Shown here one piece after another: positions 9,511 through 22,349 of a DNA stretch of 64,000 nt. Numbering within the stretch: position 1 is the first letter of the stretch; each line of letters begins with the position of its first letter. The position numbers and the translations under genes were made by a program. Below the pieces are notes generated by a model. It was not told the DNA's origin. It was given only the letters and a program-made list of their open reading frames with translations, and ran no database searches. This stretch comes from Cephalotus follicularis (taxonomy: Eukaryota; Streptophyta; Magnoliopsida; Oxalidales; Cephalotaceae). The DNA lies in NCBI GenBank assembly GCA_001972305.1, contig BDDD01005093.1, positions 21,343 to 85,342 on the forward strand, read 5' to 3'.

Positions 9511-12111
9511 TGTAACGCCCAGGATTTTCGTTATTGTAATATTTCAATTTGAAATGTAACCTTATTGTGGAATTAATAAGGATAATGAAATTGCCAATTT
9601 TTATGATGTTTTCCAAACTCTAATGATGCTGATTTTGGAGTAGAAATGTAAAAGAATGTTAAAAGTGCAATTTGAAGGCAAAACGGTGCAGTACTGCGAT
9701 AAAAGCGTCGACGCCATAGATAATGCGTTGACGCCCACGAAGACAAAAGGCCCACGTAAACCATGCACATACACGTCAACGCTTGTTGATGACGTCGATG
9801 CCCTTTAGGCAAAACGCTATAAGCCTTGACGCCTCCATGTAAACGTCGACGCTTTGCGTCGTGGTTCTGGTATACATAAACAAAAGATAGACGTGGCGCA
9901 CGGAAGGATATTCATGCCACTCTTCAAGCGCCCTCTCATACGTTTCATGACGTGTTGATCATGTATTGAGATTCCCTCACTTACCTGGACTTGAAAGGCA
10001 CTGAAGAGAGAAAGAATCTCTTAGTGCATGGCCTGTGAGGAGGAAGAATGCAACACTTGTTGCGTCAGGCTTGCATGAAGGAGATAGACTTGAACTGGTG
10101 GCATATGCAGATGAAACAAAGACGAAATCTGCATAAAAGTTGACCCTCTCACTTGTCTCTCAGTTCTTACTGATAGAAGAAGAAACCAGAGTCTGAGAGA
10201 GAGACAGGGAGTTAAAGAGAGCAGAAAAATTAGAGAGAGAGAAGCTCAAACTCCATTGTTGAGCAAGGGAGAACTTGGAGCTTGGACAACGACTGTGGAG
10301 CGAACCAGAGAGCTTTCAGGACGAACCTGGGGACTCAAATTGATTGATTGGATACTAAAAGAAGTGGACTTTCGGCTTCTAACTTGAGGACAGAGGTAGG
10401 GGAAGCCATAACTGTATTTTGTGTTCGATAATTGGTGTTTGTTCAGTGATGTTTATGCATTGATTTCATGGCCTGTTGAAATGTTTTTTATCACTGAAAT
10501 GATGCTATGTTATACTGGATGCGTAATATGATGTTGCATGTCGGTTTTCTGGGCTTTATACATGTTGGATTGCATGTTATTATGGTGAAATATTTACTGG
10601 TTCGTCATATAGCGAGGAAGAAGACGACTGACGCTCGAAAACGTCGACGCCTTTGGTAAGCGTTGACGCTTTGTACTATGAACTGTGTTTTATTTACTGA
10701 ATGCGTTTTAAATGTCGACGCCTATGGGAGGAGACATCGACGCCTAAGCACTGGAAGCATTGATGCTAAAGGATTGAACGTCGACGCTTAAAGGACATAA
10801 GCGTCGACACCTAAGTAAAAACGTCGACGCTTTAGGGTCCTGTTTGGACAATTTTTACGATTTTGACACCCGACAACCTCGATTTCACTTATGATACATT
10901 CGAGCATTTGTATGCATTGCATATGTACTGTTTACTGCCTGTTTATTGAATGTTTATAAATTGATTTTGATCTCTAAGTATTGTTATATTTGAAATGCAT
11001 ATACGAGTTGAAAGCTAATATGTTGAGTATGAAAATATAAAATTAGTATTATTATATTTTCAAACATATAAAGTATTTCTATCTACTGGAAATACATTTT
11101 TCAAATGTAATCACTTTCAAAAATGGTTTGAAATAATCTGCCTGTTGTTGATCTAACGATCATTACTGTACTGTTTACTGTGACTATTTGCTATTTACTC
11201 TGTGGATTTTATGTGGTTATGCTTGAGCCACTAGTCGCATGGCAGAGACTACCAGTGCCGACTAGTGGCAGGGTTGACCTAGGAGTCAGGAGTTGGCTGG
11301 GTAACTCACTGTGTTGTACTGTTGTCTTGCTTGGTTGCCTAGAGTAGGGACCGAAGTGGGGGTGTAACGTGGGGCCAGGAGTTGGCGATGTTACACATAC
11401 TGCCTGCCTGTTTGTGGTTTCTTTGTGGACTTACTGTACTGCCTGCTAGTCCTTCTCGGACATTACTGTTCCTGTTGATGTAGCCCTGGCCGGCCTACTA
11501 CTGTACTGTTATTGCATACATATGTTTTCACATATATGTCCCTACTGTTACTTTACTGTACTGCTAACTTATATATATATATATATTTCCATATATATAA
11601 ACTGGTATTTTCTACTGCACTGCATCATCTGCGCATACATTTCATGACATGCATGCAAGGTTGATCCCAAAGTACTCTTATGACTTAGCCGAGTGAGGAC
11701 AAAGGCTAACCCCCTACTTTACAGATTGATGCAGTGGACCGGTTGGACTAGCTTGGACAAAGAACAAGCCTTTATGTTATTGTTGTTGGTTTTATATTCT
11801 TCTGGATTGTAATAAACTGGTTTTGTTTTAAGGACTACTAATGTACCGTACTTTTGGCTTTGTTTACCGATGGGTTTTAATAATGTATTATGAATCACGC
11901 TCCGTTTACGAGCTTTTAACAATGACAAACTTGTATTGAGTAGCGTTCAGTATGGGATGCACGTTACGTGTTTCAGCTTATGAGTTTAATGCTTTCGCAA
12001 CTGATATTTTTATTTGAATAGTTTAATTTTTATGGTATTTACATAAGCTGAATCTTAATGTTATTTGCCTTTACCACTTTATGTGTGTCTACCTAAAACC
12101 GGGGCATGACA
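9511..12111 (+). repeat. 5' LTR of element A
   Basis: It starts TGTAACGCCC and ends GGGGCATGACA, next to the primer site. GCGTCGACGC-type palindromes cluster at about 9706-9860 and 10630-10840. A GA-rich leader lies at about 10150-10260. AG|GTAGGGG at 10391-10400 and TTTACAG|ATTGATGC at about 11718-11732 resemble a splice donor and acceptor. A short (TA)n run lies at about 11571-11588. Confidence 0.95.
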
Positions 12112-12115
12112 GACA

Positions 12116-12127
12116 TGGTATCAGAGC
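12116..12127 (+). other. Primer binding site, tRNA-iMet (element A)
   Basis: TGGTATCAGAGC lies four bases after the LTR end and is complementary to the 3' end of initiator-Met tRNA, the minus-strand primer. Confidence 0.95.
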
Positions 12128-12223
12128 ATATTCCATATATGCTTAGCTAGGATATTTTCCTTGGCAATTAATGAATTGTTTTCCTAAAGTTATGACTAAT
12201 AGTCATCCTTCTTATAGGAACCA

Positions 12224-13300
12224 ATGGACCGAAGGAGAACACGTGCTAGTGCTAGAGCTGTTGGAGCCAATGCCCCTGAAAAAGCGAATGTTTCGCAAGG
12301 GATGAATGTCCCCCCAGGATGAGAGAGATCCGATGACCCGAATTGCGGATTATTTTCAGCAACATATGGCCTTTAATATGGCTAATGCGGAGGAGATGCG
12401 CCAGTACTACACGCAAGCTCGGCCGCAACATAAAGCTTCTGACCACTGCCCGTGAGAGGATGGTAACCAGTTTGGGAGGGACATTGAAAGGTTCATGAGG
12501 CAGAATCTACCCAGTTTCTGGGGGGAACTTGATGCCACCGTTGCCGAGAGATGGCTGTAGGATTTGGAGAAAATCTTTGAAGTAATGGACTATACTGACA
12601 ATCAAAAACTGAAGTTTGCTGTATACCGTATGTGGGGTGAGGCCACTCATTGGTGGGAGATGGTCAAAACAAAGTGGGAATCCCAAAGGCTTGACAGCAC
12701 TTGGGGAAGATTCCGGACAGAGTTCTTGGAGACCTATTTTCCACAGATTGAACAAGAGTGACAGGAGATGGAGCTCTTGGAGTTGAGACAGGGGGAGATG
12801 ACGGTGACAGAATATCTAGCAATGTTCATGGAGCTAGCCAGATATTCACCCTATATGGTAGCTGATGAAGTGAAGAAGATACGGAGATTCTTGAGAGGCC
12901 TGCGGCCGGATCTTCGATCAAGAATTAGAGCTATGGAACTGGGAACTTTTGTGGAAGTTGCTCAGAAAGGGAGACCACTGGAGAGTATATCCAGTGAAGA
13001 CCGGGCTGAGAGAGCTCGCGCACAATAGAATAAATAGAGTCCTACACAATCCAGACCAGCATCGTCGAAATGGCAAGATGGTGGCTCTTCGACAAAGTCA
13101 TCCAAGAGCAAATCTCAGCAGACAGCTTCACAGGGTTCTCCCAGCCAAGGTAGTAATGCTAGATCCGGGGGTTGTTACTATTGGGGTCGCATGGGACACC
13201 AACAGAAAGATTGCTGGAGGTTTAATAGCTGGTGCTGGAGGTGCGGGGCACCTGGTCATTCGGTGAAAGACTGTCCAAAGAGTTCAGCTACAGCGCCTAC
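12224..13300 (+). pseudogene. gag of element A (capsid and zinc knuckle)
   Basis: The start codon at 12224 opens MDRRRTRASARAVGANAPEKA, the same N-terminus as element F. The frame then shifts near the CCCCCC run at about 12310. The capsid core is readable in pieces at 12564-12761 and 12768-13028 (HWWEMVKTKWES, LLELRQGEMTVTEYLAMFMELARYS, EVKKIRRFLRGLRPDLR), separated by a TGA at 12759-12761. A nucleocapsid knuckle of the CCHC type, [14 protein letters not shown], lies at about 13226-13270. A final frame shift near 13300 connects to pol. In life the product would package element RNA into virus-like particles. Confidence 0.88.
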
Positions 13301-16300
13301 TGGGCAGGAAGTAGTAATGGTGCGGCAGCAGGACCGTCACAGAGGAAGGACACCGGTAAGGGCGTCGCAAAAGGTAGAGTTTTTGTACTTGCTCAGACAA
13401 AGGTTCTAGAGTCGACTTCCATTGTTGGAGGTACTCTGTATATATATGGTTTTTCTGCTAGAGTGTTGATCGATTCTAGAGCATCGCATTCTTTTATATC
13501 TGCACATTTTGCATCTTGTTTAGATGTCACCCCTAACTGCATGTCATATATGCTTGATGTGAGTACACCGACTGGGACTTCTATGTACACTGACTCGATA
13601 TATAGGAGTTGTGAGATGACCATGGAAGGCATTTCTTTGTGTGTAGATTTGATAGTACTGCCTATCTGTGACTTCGATGTTATACTGGGGATAGATTGGC
13701 TATCAGCACACCGTGCTTGCGTGGATTGTTATAATAAAATTGTGGATTTTTGTCTACCCTTCGGAACGACATTCCAGTTCCAGGGAGACAAAGGGTTCTC
13801 AACACCGATCGTATCCTTTATTCAAGCATCGAAGTATTTAGAGAAGGGATGCAAGGGATACCTGGCTTATGTAATTGATCGAAGGAAAGAAAAAGGTTTG
13901 AGCATGGAGGAGATTCTGGTTGTGTGTGAATTTTCGGACGTGTTTCCTGATGACTTGGGGCCTTTACCACCGAGGAGGAGTATGGAGTTCGTTATTGATC
14001 TTGTTCCTGGAACGGCTCCTATCTCTAAATCACCTTATCGGATGGCTCCTGCCGAGTTGCGAGAGCTGAAATTACAGTTACAAGACCTGGTTGATAAGGG
14101 TTTTGTTAGACCTAGTGTTTCTCTGTGGGGTGCGCCGGTGTTATTTTTCAAGAAGAAAGATGGGTCGATGAGGCTTTGTATCAACTACAGAATGTTGAAC
14201 AAGGCAACTATCAAGAACAAGTATCCTTTACCCCACATCGAGGATTTGTTTGACCAGTTTCAAGGGTCAAGGGTGTTTTCCAAGCTCGATTTGAGATCGG
14301 GTTATCACCAATTGAGAGTAAGGGAGGGAGGCATTGAGAAGACTACCTTCCGGACACGGTATGGTCAGTACGAATTCTTGGTGAAGCCATTTGGTGTTAC
14401 CAATGCACCAGCAACTTTCATGTCATTGATGAATGACGTATTCCGGCCATACCTGGACCAGTTCATCATAGTGTTTATTGATGACATACTAGTATATTCA
14501 AGGAGTGAGGAGGACCACACTCATCATCTGAGGCTGGTATTGCAGGTTCTGAAACAGCATCAGTTGTACGCCAAGTTCGGCAAGTGTGAGTTCTGGCTTG
14601 ATCATGTGATCTTTCTCGGTCACATCGTATCTGGGGAAGGCTTGATGGTGGATTCGTCAAAGACTGAAGTGGTGCGAGACTGGCCACAACCGAAGAATGT
14701 GACAGAGGTACGTAGTTTTCTTGGCTTGGTGGGCTATTACAGGAGGTTTATCCAGAACTTTTCAAGGATAGTCGTGCCCTTGACTAGACTAACCCAGAAG
14801 AAGACCTTATTTGTCTGGGACGAAGATTGTGAAGCTAGTTTCCGTGAACTGAAGGATCGGTTAGTTTCCGCTCCTATCTTGGCATTACCTGATGGTAATG
14901 AGGGCTTCGCAGTCTACAGTGATGCATCAGGTAAGGGCTTGGGCTGCGTGCTGATGCAGCAAGGAAGAGTGATCGCTTATGCTTCCAGGAAGCTAAAGCT
15001 GTATGAAGAAAACTACCCGACACATGACCTTGAACTTGCAGCTATTATCTTTTCCCTTCAGAAGTGGAGGCACTATCTTTATGCGGCGCAGTTTGAGATC
15101 TTTATAGATCATAAGAGTTTGAGGTACCTGTTTTGTCAAGATACACTGAACATGATGCAACGAATATGGGTAGAATTCTTTAACGATTATGATTGCAGTG
15201 TTGAGTACCACCCGGGGAAAGCGAATGTGGTCGCTGATGCCTTGAGTCGCAAGGTTATGTTTGCCAGTGCGATGGTGTCGCAATGGAAGATGTTAGAAGA
15301 TTTCCAAGAGTGGTTTCCGTTTAATCAGTCACCTGGAGTCTTTATGGCTAGCATGAGAGTACAGCCAGTTATGCTTGACGAAATAAATAACGCTCAAGCA
15401 CACGATCCTGAATTGCAAAAGATTCGAGACAATTTGGACTCGGAGTCTGGTTGTCGGGTACATGCCGATGCTGTCTAAAGATTTCGGGGACGGGTATGTC
15501 TTCCAAATGAGCATGGGTTGAAGAATAAGTTGCTTTACGGGGCTCATAGATCTCAGTATAGCATTCACCCTGGTAGCACAAAAATGTACCAAGACATGAA
15601 GAGGGATTACTGGTGGCCTCGCATGAAACGAGAGATCACCGAGGATGTGGCAAGGTGTTTAACTTGCCAGACAGTCAAGGCCAAGCACCAGAGACCGGCA
15701 GGGTTGCTACAGCCTTTACCAATTCTAGAGTGGAAGTGGGAGCATGTTACGATGGATTTTGTTTCCGATTTTCCTCTAACTCAGAAACGTCACAACGCCG
15801 TGTGGGTTGTCGTGGATAGACTCACCAAATCAGCGCACTTTCTTCCTACACTCGTTACTGATTCTGCGAGCAAGCTAGCTCGTTTGTATGTGAAGGAGAT
15901 AGTGAGGCTACACGGTGTTCCCGTCAGTATTGTATGTGATAAAGATGCCATCTTCACTTCCAACTTTTGGAAGAGATTTTAGACAGCTTTCGGGACAAAG
16001 CTGAACCTGAGTACTGCCTTTCACCCTCAGACCGATGGGCAGTCTGAGCATACCATCCAGACCTTGGAGGATATGTTATGGCTTGCATTATTGACTTTGC
16101 TGGTACATGGGAGGATCACATTCCTTTGATAGAGTTCTCTTATAATAACAACTATCATTCCAGTATCGGCATGGCACCGTTTGAAGCACTGTATGGGAGG
16201 AAGTGCAGATCTCCTGTTTGTTGGGATGAGGTCGGGGAGCGACCTTTACTCGGGACTGAGTTAGTGGAGGAAACTTCAGAAAAGATTAGGATGATTAAAG

Positions 16301-16791
16301 GGAAGCTGCTTGCTGCTCAGAGCCGGCAGAAGAGCTATGTGGACAGTGTCAAGAGGAGGCCTTTGACCTTCAATGTTGGTGATCATGTTTTCTTAAAGGT
16401 TTCACCATGGAAGGGCGTGCAAAGGTTTGGGAAAAAGGGCAAATTAGCTCCACGCTATATTGGTCCTTTTGAGATTTTGGAGAGAGTTGGGGAGGTAGCC
16501 TACCAGCTTGCCTTACCTCCTGCACTGTCAAACGTACATGATGTCTTTCATGTGTCTATGCTGAGGAGATATATCCCGGACCCGTCACATGTCCTGGATT
16601 ATTAGGCTGTTCCTGTACGAGATGACATATCTTGTGAGGAGTTGCGTGTACAGATTCTAGACTGGAAGACGCAGATTTTGAGGAACCGAACCATCTCCAT
16701 GGTCAAGGTTCAATAGCAGTTCCACCGATCGGATGAAGCCACTTGGGAACGTGAGGATGATATCCGAGAATGTTACCCACATTTATTTTAG
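13232..16791 (+). pseudogene. Gypsy pol: protease, RT, RNase H, integrase, chromodomain-like tail (element A)
   Basis: A nearly complete pol. The 748-codon open part (13232-15478) carries protease with [14 protein letters not shown], where the usual active site DSG is DSR, probably inactivating. RT follows with [12 protein letters not shown], the [10 protein letters not shown] box and catalytic FIDDILVYS, then RNase H with [15 protein letters not shown] and the [14 protein letters not shown] end box. A TAA at 15476-15478 interrupts the frame. Integrase continues in the same frame at 15518 with the H2C2 region ([14 protein letters not shown]) and MDFVSDFPL...DRLTKSAHF. It is cut by TAG at 15980-15982 and a one-base deletion at about 16073, then resumes with EFSYNNNYHSSIGMAPFEALYG. 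TAG at 16603-16605 and another near 16714 precede the chromodomain-like end ATWEREDDIRECYPHLF. RT itself appears intact. Confidence 0.95.
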
Positions 16792-16821
16792 TGTTGTTTT
16801 AATTTCGAGGATGAAATTTCT

Positions 16822-16836
16822 CGAAGGAGGGGTGGA
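16822..16836 (+). other. Polypurine tract of element A
   Basis: The purine run GAAGGAGGGGTGGA directly precedes the 3' LTR, where plus-strand synthesis is primed. Confidence 0.88.
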
Positions 16837-18929
16837 TATAACACCCGAGATTTTCGTCTTGTAATATTTCAATTTGAAATGTAACCTTATCGTGGAATTA
16901 ATAAGGATAATGAAATTCCCGATTTTGATGATGTTTTCCGAACTCTAATGATGTTGATTTTGGAGTAGAAATGCAAAAGAATGTTAAAAGTGCAATTTGG
17001 AGGCAAAATGGCACAATACTGGGATAAAAACGTCGACGCCTTAGATAAAGCATCGACGCCTACGAAGACAAAGGGCGCACATAAACCATGCACATGTACG
17101 TCGATGCTTGTTGATGGCGTCGACGCCCTTTAGGCAAAAAGCTATAAGCGTCGACGCCTGTATGTAAACGTCGACGCTTTGCGTCGTGGTTCTGGCATAC
17201 ATAAACAGCAGATAGACGTGGAGCACGAAAGCTTATTAATGCCACTCTTCAAGCACCCTCACATGCGTTTCATGACGTGTTGATCATGCAATGAGATTCC
17301 CTGACTTACCAGGACTTGAAAGGCAATGAAGAGAGAAAGAAACACTGAGTGCATGGCCTGTGAGGAGGAAGAATGCTACACCTGTTGCGTCAGGCTTGCA
17401 TGAAGGAGAGAGACTTTAACTTGTGGCATATGCAGATGAAACAAAGATGAAATCTGCATAAAATTTGACCCCCTCACCTTCCTCTCAGTTGTTACTGATA
17501 GAGAAGAAACTAGAGTCTGACAGAGAGACAGAGAGTGAAAGAGAGCAGAAAAATTAGAGAGAGAGAAGCTCAAACTCCATTGTTGAGAAAGGGAGAACTT
17601 GGAGCTTGGACAACGACTGTGGAGCGAACCAGAGAGCTTTCAGGCCAAGCCTGGGAACTCAAAGTGACTGATTGGATACTAAAAGAAGTGGACTTTTGGC
17701 TTCTAACTTGAGGCCAGAGGTAGGGGAAGCCATAATTGTATTTTGTGTTCAATAATTGGTGTTTGTTCAGTGATGTTTATGCATGGATTTCATGGCCTGT
17801 TGAACTGATTTTGATCACTGAAATGATTCTGTGTTATACTGGATGTGTAATATGATGTTGCATGTCGGTTTTCTGGGCTTTAAACATGTTGGATTGCATG
17901 TTATTGTGGTGAAATTGTTATTGGTTTGTCATATCGAGAGGAAGAAGACGACTGACGCTCGAAAATGTCGACGCCTTTGGTAAGCATCGATGCTTTGTAC
18001 TGTGAACTGCGTTTTATTCACTGAATGCGTTTTAAATGTCGATGCCTATGGGAGGAGACATCGACGCCTAAGCACTGGAATCGCTGACGCTAAAGGACTG
18101 AACGTCGACGCTTAGAGGACATAAGCGTCGACGCCTAAGTAAAAACGTCGACGCTTTAGGGTCCTGTTTGGACAGTTTTTACGATTTTGACACCCGACAA
18201 CCCCGATTTCGCTTAGGATACATTCGAGATTTGTATGCATTGCATATGTACTGTTTACTGCATGTTTATAGACTGTTTATAAATTGATTTGATCTCTAAG
18301 TATTGTTATATTAGAAATGCATATACGAGTTGAAAACTAATATGTTGAGTACGAAAATATAAAATGAGTATTATTATATTTTCAAACATCTTGGGAAAGC
18401 GATTTCCACTACTGAACTGTTTAAAGTATTTCTATCTACTGGAAATACATATTTCAAATGTAATCACTTTCGAAAATGGTTTGAAATAAACAGCCTGTTG
18501 TTGATCTAACGATCATTATTGTACTGTTTACTGCCCTTTTTACTGTGACTATTCGCTGTTTTCTCTGTGGATTTTATGTGGTTGAGCTTGAGCCACTAGT
18601 CGCATGGCGGAGACTACCAGTGCCGATTAGTGGCAGGGTTGACCTAGGAGCCAAGAGTTGGCTGGGTAACTCACTGTACTGTACTGTTGTCTTGCTTGGT
18701 TGCTTGGAGTAGAGACTGAAGTGGGGGTGTAACGTGGGGCCAGGAGTTGGCGGCGTTACACATACTGCCTGCCTGTTTGTGGTCTCTTTGTGGGCTTACT
18801 GTACTGCCTGCAAGTCTTTCTCGAACATTACTGTTCCTGTTGATGTAGCCCTGGCTGGGCTACTACTGTACTGTTATTGCATACATATATTTTAACATAT
18901 ATGTCCCTACTGTTACTTTACTGTATATA

Positions 18930-18960
<31 letters not shown>

Positions 18961-19460
18961 AACTGGTATTTTCTACTGTACTGCATCATCTACGCATACA
19001 TTTCATGACATGCATGCAAGGTTGATCCCAAAGTACTCTTATGACTTAGTCAAGTGAGGACAAAGGCTAACCCCCTATTTTACAGATTGATGCAGTGGAC
19101 CGGTTGGACTAGCTTGGACGAAGAACAATCCTTTATGTTATTGTTGTTCGTTTTATATTCTTCTGGATTGTAATAATATGGTTTTGTTTTAAGGACTACT
19201 GATGTGCCGTACTTTTGGCTTTGTTTAACGATGGGTTTATCAATCACGCTCATTTTATGGGCTTTTAACAATGACAGACTTGTATTGAGTAGCGTGCAGT
19301 ATGGGATGTACGTTACGTGCTTCAGCTTATGAGTTTAATGCTTCCGCAACTGATATTTTTATTTGAAAATTTTAATTTTTATGGTATTTACAGAAGATGA
19401 ATCTTAATGTTATTTGTCTTTACCACTTTATGTGTGTCTACCTGAAACCGGGGCGTGACA
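16837..19460 (+). repeat. 3' LTR of element A
   Basis: It is collinear with the 5' LTR (9511-12111), but the first two bases are TA instead of TG, and a dinucleotide (TA)n run at about 18925-18960 is longer than in the 5' copy. An insertion of about 40 bp near 18385-18425 is absent from the 5' copy. It ends GGGGCGTGACA, followed by the CACAC duplication. GCGTCGACGC clusters lie at about 17030-17180 and 17955-18160. Confidence 0.95.
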
Positions 19461-19465
19461 CACAC

Positions 19466-19842
19466 CGCTATGTGGAACTCAGGAAGCCTATTGCTTCCTA
19501 TTGGGTATCGGAATATATCTCTCTGTATCATGGTCTCAGCTGTTGGCATGAACCACCACAATATCAAGATAGGTAGACACGAGTGTCAATTTACATAAAG
19601 ACATCTTGTCCTTCATGTAAGATCCGATACTATATTCGGCCTGTCGGCCCTTATGGCCTCAGCTGTGGGCATGACTACAGCCATAAGATCTTGATATAAG
19701 TCAGACCCATAATCCTTAAAGAAATTAACCCGTTTTGATCCCCACAACTGAGCTTGTCAGAGTACCAAAACATGGTCATTTCCTTCCAGTGCACCTCACA
19801 CTGAAATTGAATAGAAATGGTCATACGGAAGACCTCTACTGT
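19466..19842 (-). other. Leader fragment of copia element E
   Basis: Single-copy-looking sequence between the target duplication of element A and the ACTGT duplication of the next solo LTR. It contains two similar stretches (around TGGTCTCAGCTGTTGGCATGA and ATGGCCTCAGCTGTGGGCATGA, about 19534 and 19655), each followed by a ...ATCAAGATAG or ...ATCTTGATAT stretch, suggesting an internal degenerate duplication of about 120 bp. I see no open frame or recognisable protein. Assignment to element E rests on position only. Confidence 0.4.
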
Positions 19843-21319
19843 TGTAACACCCCCGATTCGGAACCGGAATCACTCCCGATTCGGGATCGGTGTGTCACAC
19901 AAAACTGAACTAAAACATATCAAAGATCTTAATCTTAATCATCATCAATACGTGGTGGTTCTAAAAATCTGAAAACATGTATAATCATGAAACATAAACT
20001 GAATCTGAAACATAATCTGAAAACTTTATCATAAACCAAAATGTCATAATCCAAAAATCACAATACTGTTTAGATAACTGGCCTATACACGACCATAACA
20101 CTACTAAAAATATAAGTAGATCAAACTCCTAGATGATCCTCTGACATAGGGTAACTCTCTCATCACACTTACCCATGCTGTCCCTGAAAACCTGCCGCAT
20201 GGAAAACAAAACGCGACTGAGCAAACCTCAGTACGGATATAGAATCATAAAACAGTTTACGAACAATTTATGAATCAAATCAGTTACGAAACAACATAAT
20301 TGCGAATCAAAACAGATACGAATCAAAACAGAACGATTTACGAACAAAACAATACGTAATAAAACCGTATTCGAAACAATGCAGTTTACAAAAACGAAAC
20401 AGTATTTGAAATAAAACAATATCATGCATAATACAGTATCTGAAACAAACACTATACGATACAAAATATTTTACGAAATGAAACACTTGACGAAAGAGAA
20501 CAAATCCATAACTTTCATAAAAACGATAAACGATAATTTGAAAGCAGTAAGATTTCAAAGTTAACTCCAAACAGAAATCTTAAGCAATATATCAGTTTAA
20601 ACATTCTTTGAAATCACATATGAACTTTCATAAAAACCAAATCCATAACTTTCAAGATGTATGACAAACCTTTCAAAACATAAGTTCCATACTAAGTCAC
20701 ATAACATATCACATATCAGAACACATATAGCAAGGGAGTAGCTAATTCCACATGTCAAGTAGAATTGAAGTGTACGGCACTACACATATCAATTCTCATA
20801 ACATATCATATCATATCACACATCATATACTAGAATCAATTCATACGCCTCTATCACATAGCGGATCCATAAATCCACCTCATGGGATTTATTCATAACA
20901 TTCAGAGACACTGTAGACTAATCACACCGCTACGGAAGTGTCATGTCCCCGTGCCAGGCCTACGACATGCCTATGGTACGCCCCATAGGTGGGTACAATA
21001 CTCAGTATTCAATCATTTCGAAAACATTGATTTATCAAAATCACTTTAAAAACACATAGATATGCTTTCACAAAACATATTTGCAAATCATTCACCAACG
21101 ATATCATAACATACATTTATAGTCAAAATATCAACTCATTTATTTTTCGTGATAAAGAGATGATCATTTCATAACTTATCATAACATATCGTAGCATAAA
21201 AAATAAAGTCAGGAACATTTAAATTCATAAAATGTAAAAAACCGACTTTATTTTCGAAACATATCGAAACCATAAAACATGACCGAGTTCATAAACCGAA
21301 AGAACATAGCATAAAAACA

Positions 21320-21960
21320 AAGCTGATCTTCGTTCAATAAAATCAGATAGCCCAATAGTGGTAGTGTTCATACATATCCATCAGGCAATAAAACAAGTTT
21401 TATTCAATCAAAACCGATCGATGATAACCAAGAAAGGGGATCCATACCAAATACAGAATCTGAAATTATCTCAAATAAAATCAGAAAGATAGCAAAGAAA
21501 GAAGGACATCCGTACTTCATTTACTAAAACAAAACCGAATTTATCTCAACAATACCGAAAGAGATATCAAGGAAAGAGAATCCGTGCTTTATTCATAAAA
21601 GTAAAAGTAACTTTTTACTCTAATAAAAGCAATAGGAGGGTATCAAGGAATGAAACATCCGTACATAACGAAAGAGAAAGCTGAAATTTATTCTTTAACA
21701 AACCAGTAGGAGGATATCAAAGAAAGAGTTATCCATACATAATCATTAAACAGTAAAATTGACTTTATTCAAATAAAATCGATGGGAGTATCCAAGAATG
21801 AAAGAATAATCCATACATTAATCATAAAAGTGAAACTGGATTGTTTCAATAAAATCAGATAGCCAAAGAACGATAGAATCCGTACATTAATCATAAAAGT
21901 GAAACTGGATTGTTTCAATAAAATCAGATAGCCAAAGAACGATAGAATCAGTACCTCATG
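21320..21960 (-). repeat. Degenerate tandem repeat, unit about 75-80 bp, inside solo LTR
   Basis: Units contain ...AAAATCAGATAGCCAAAGAACGATAGAATCCGTAC... and alternate with short A-rich spacers. The last two units (about 21808-21960) are almost identical; earlier ones have diverged. Related LTRs (for example around 60050-60075) carry only one copy of this block, so it expanded within this LTR lineage. Confidence 0.75.
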
Positions 21961-22349
21961 CGATTACCAAAACAACCTCAATAATATATATCGAGACTTC
22001 TCTAGACCACTCATCGGTTGTTGCAAATATCTAACAGAAATAAAATCGTTCTCAGAAGGACTTGAAATAAAATTAGACCTTGACTCATGAGTCATTATAC
22101 ACTGATCATAACCATATAAGATAATAATAGGTTTAATACGTCCAATTTGCAGAAACCACATCTAAACATAATTTCGAATTCACTAAGGTAAGTCCAAGTT
22201 GTCCAATTCATCCAATTTCGAATCATAATACTAGTTCAGCTCATAATATCGTAAAACGATTACAGAAATACATAATTCAACAGAAAACAGAATTTAACGG
22301 AGTAGGGTTCAGAGTTTACCGAAAGCAGACGGAACGGATAACAGAGCCA

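Larger units (their letters stand above)
9511..19460 (+). mobile_element. Complete Ty3/gypsy retrotransposon, chromovirus-like (element A)
   Basis: A 9.95-kb element with two LTRs (2601 and 2624 bp), primer site, gag, pol and polypurine tract in order, flanked by the exact duplication CACAC at 9506-9510 and 19461-19465. It inserted into the leader/gag region of copia element E. Pol order is protease, RT, RNase H, integrase, with a chromodomain-like C-terminus, which suggests the Tekay/Del chromovirus group. Coding capacity is lost through a few stops and frame shifts, yet the LTRs remain clearly similar, so it is one of the better preserved insertions in the window. Confidence 0.95.

Noticed and set aside
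9706-10840. Regularly recurring GCGTCGACGC units suggested a CRISPR-like array
   Set aside because: Repeats are only about 10 bp, variable, irregularly spaced, and lie within plant LTRs; no cas genes and no prokaryotic context.
20228-20570. Minus-strand Phe/Val/Cys-rich frames as a membrane protein
   Set aside because: They arise from repeated AAACRATAC-type sequence in the LTR; no start context or similarity, and within the solo LTR.
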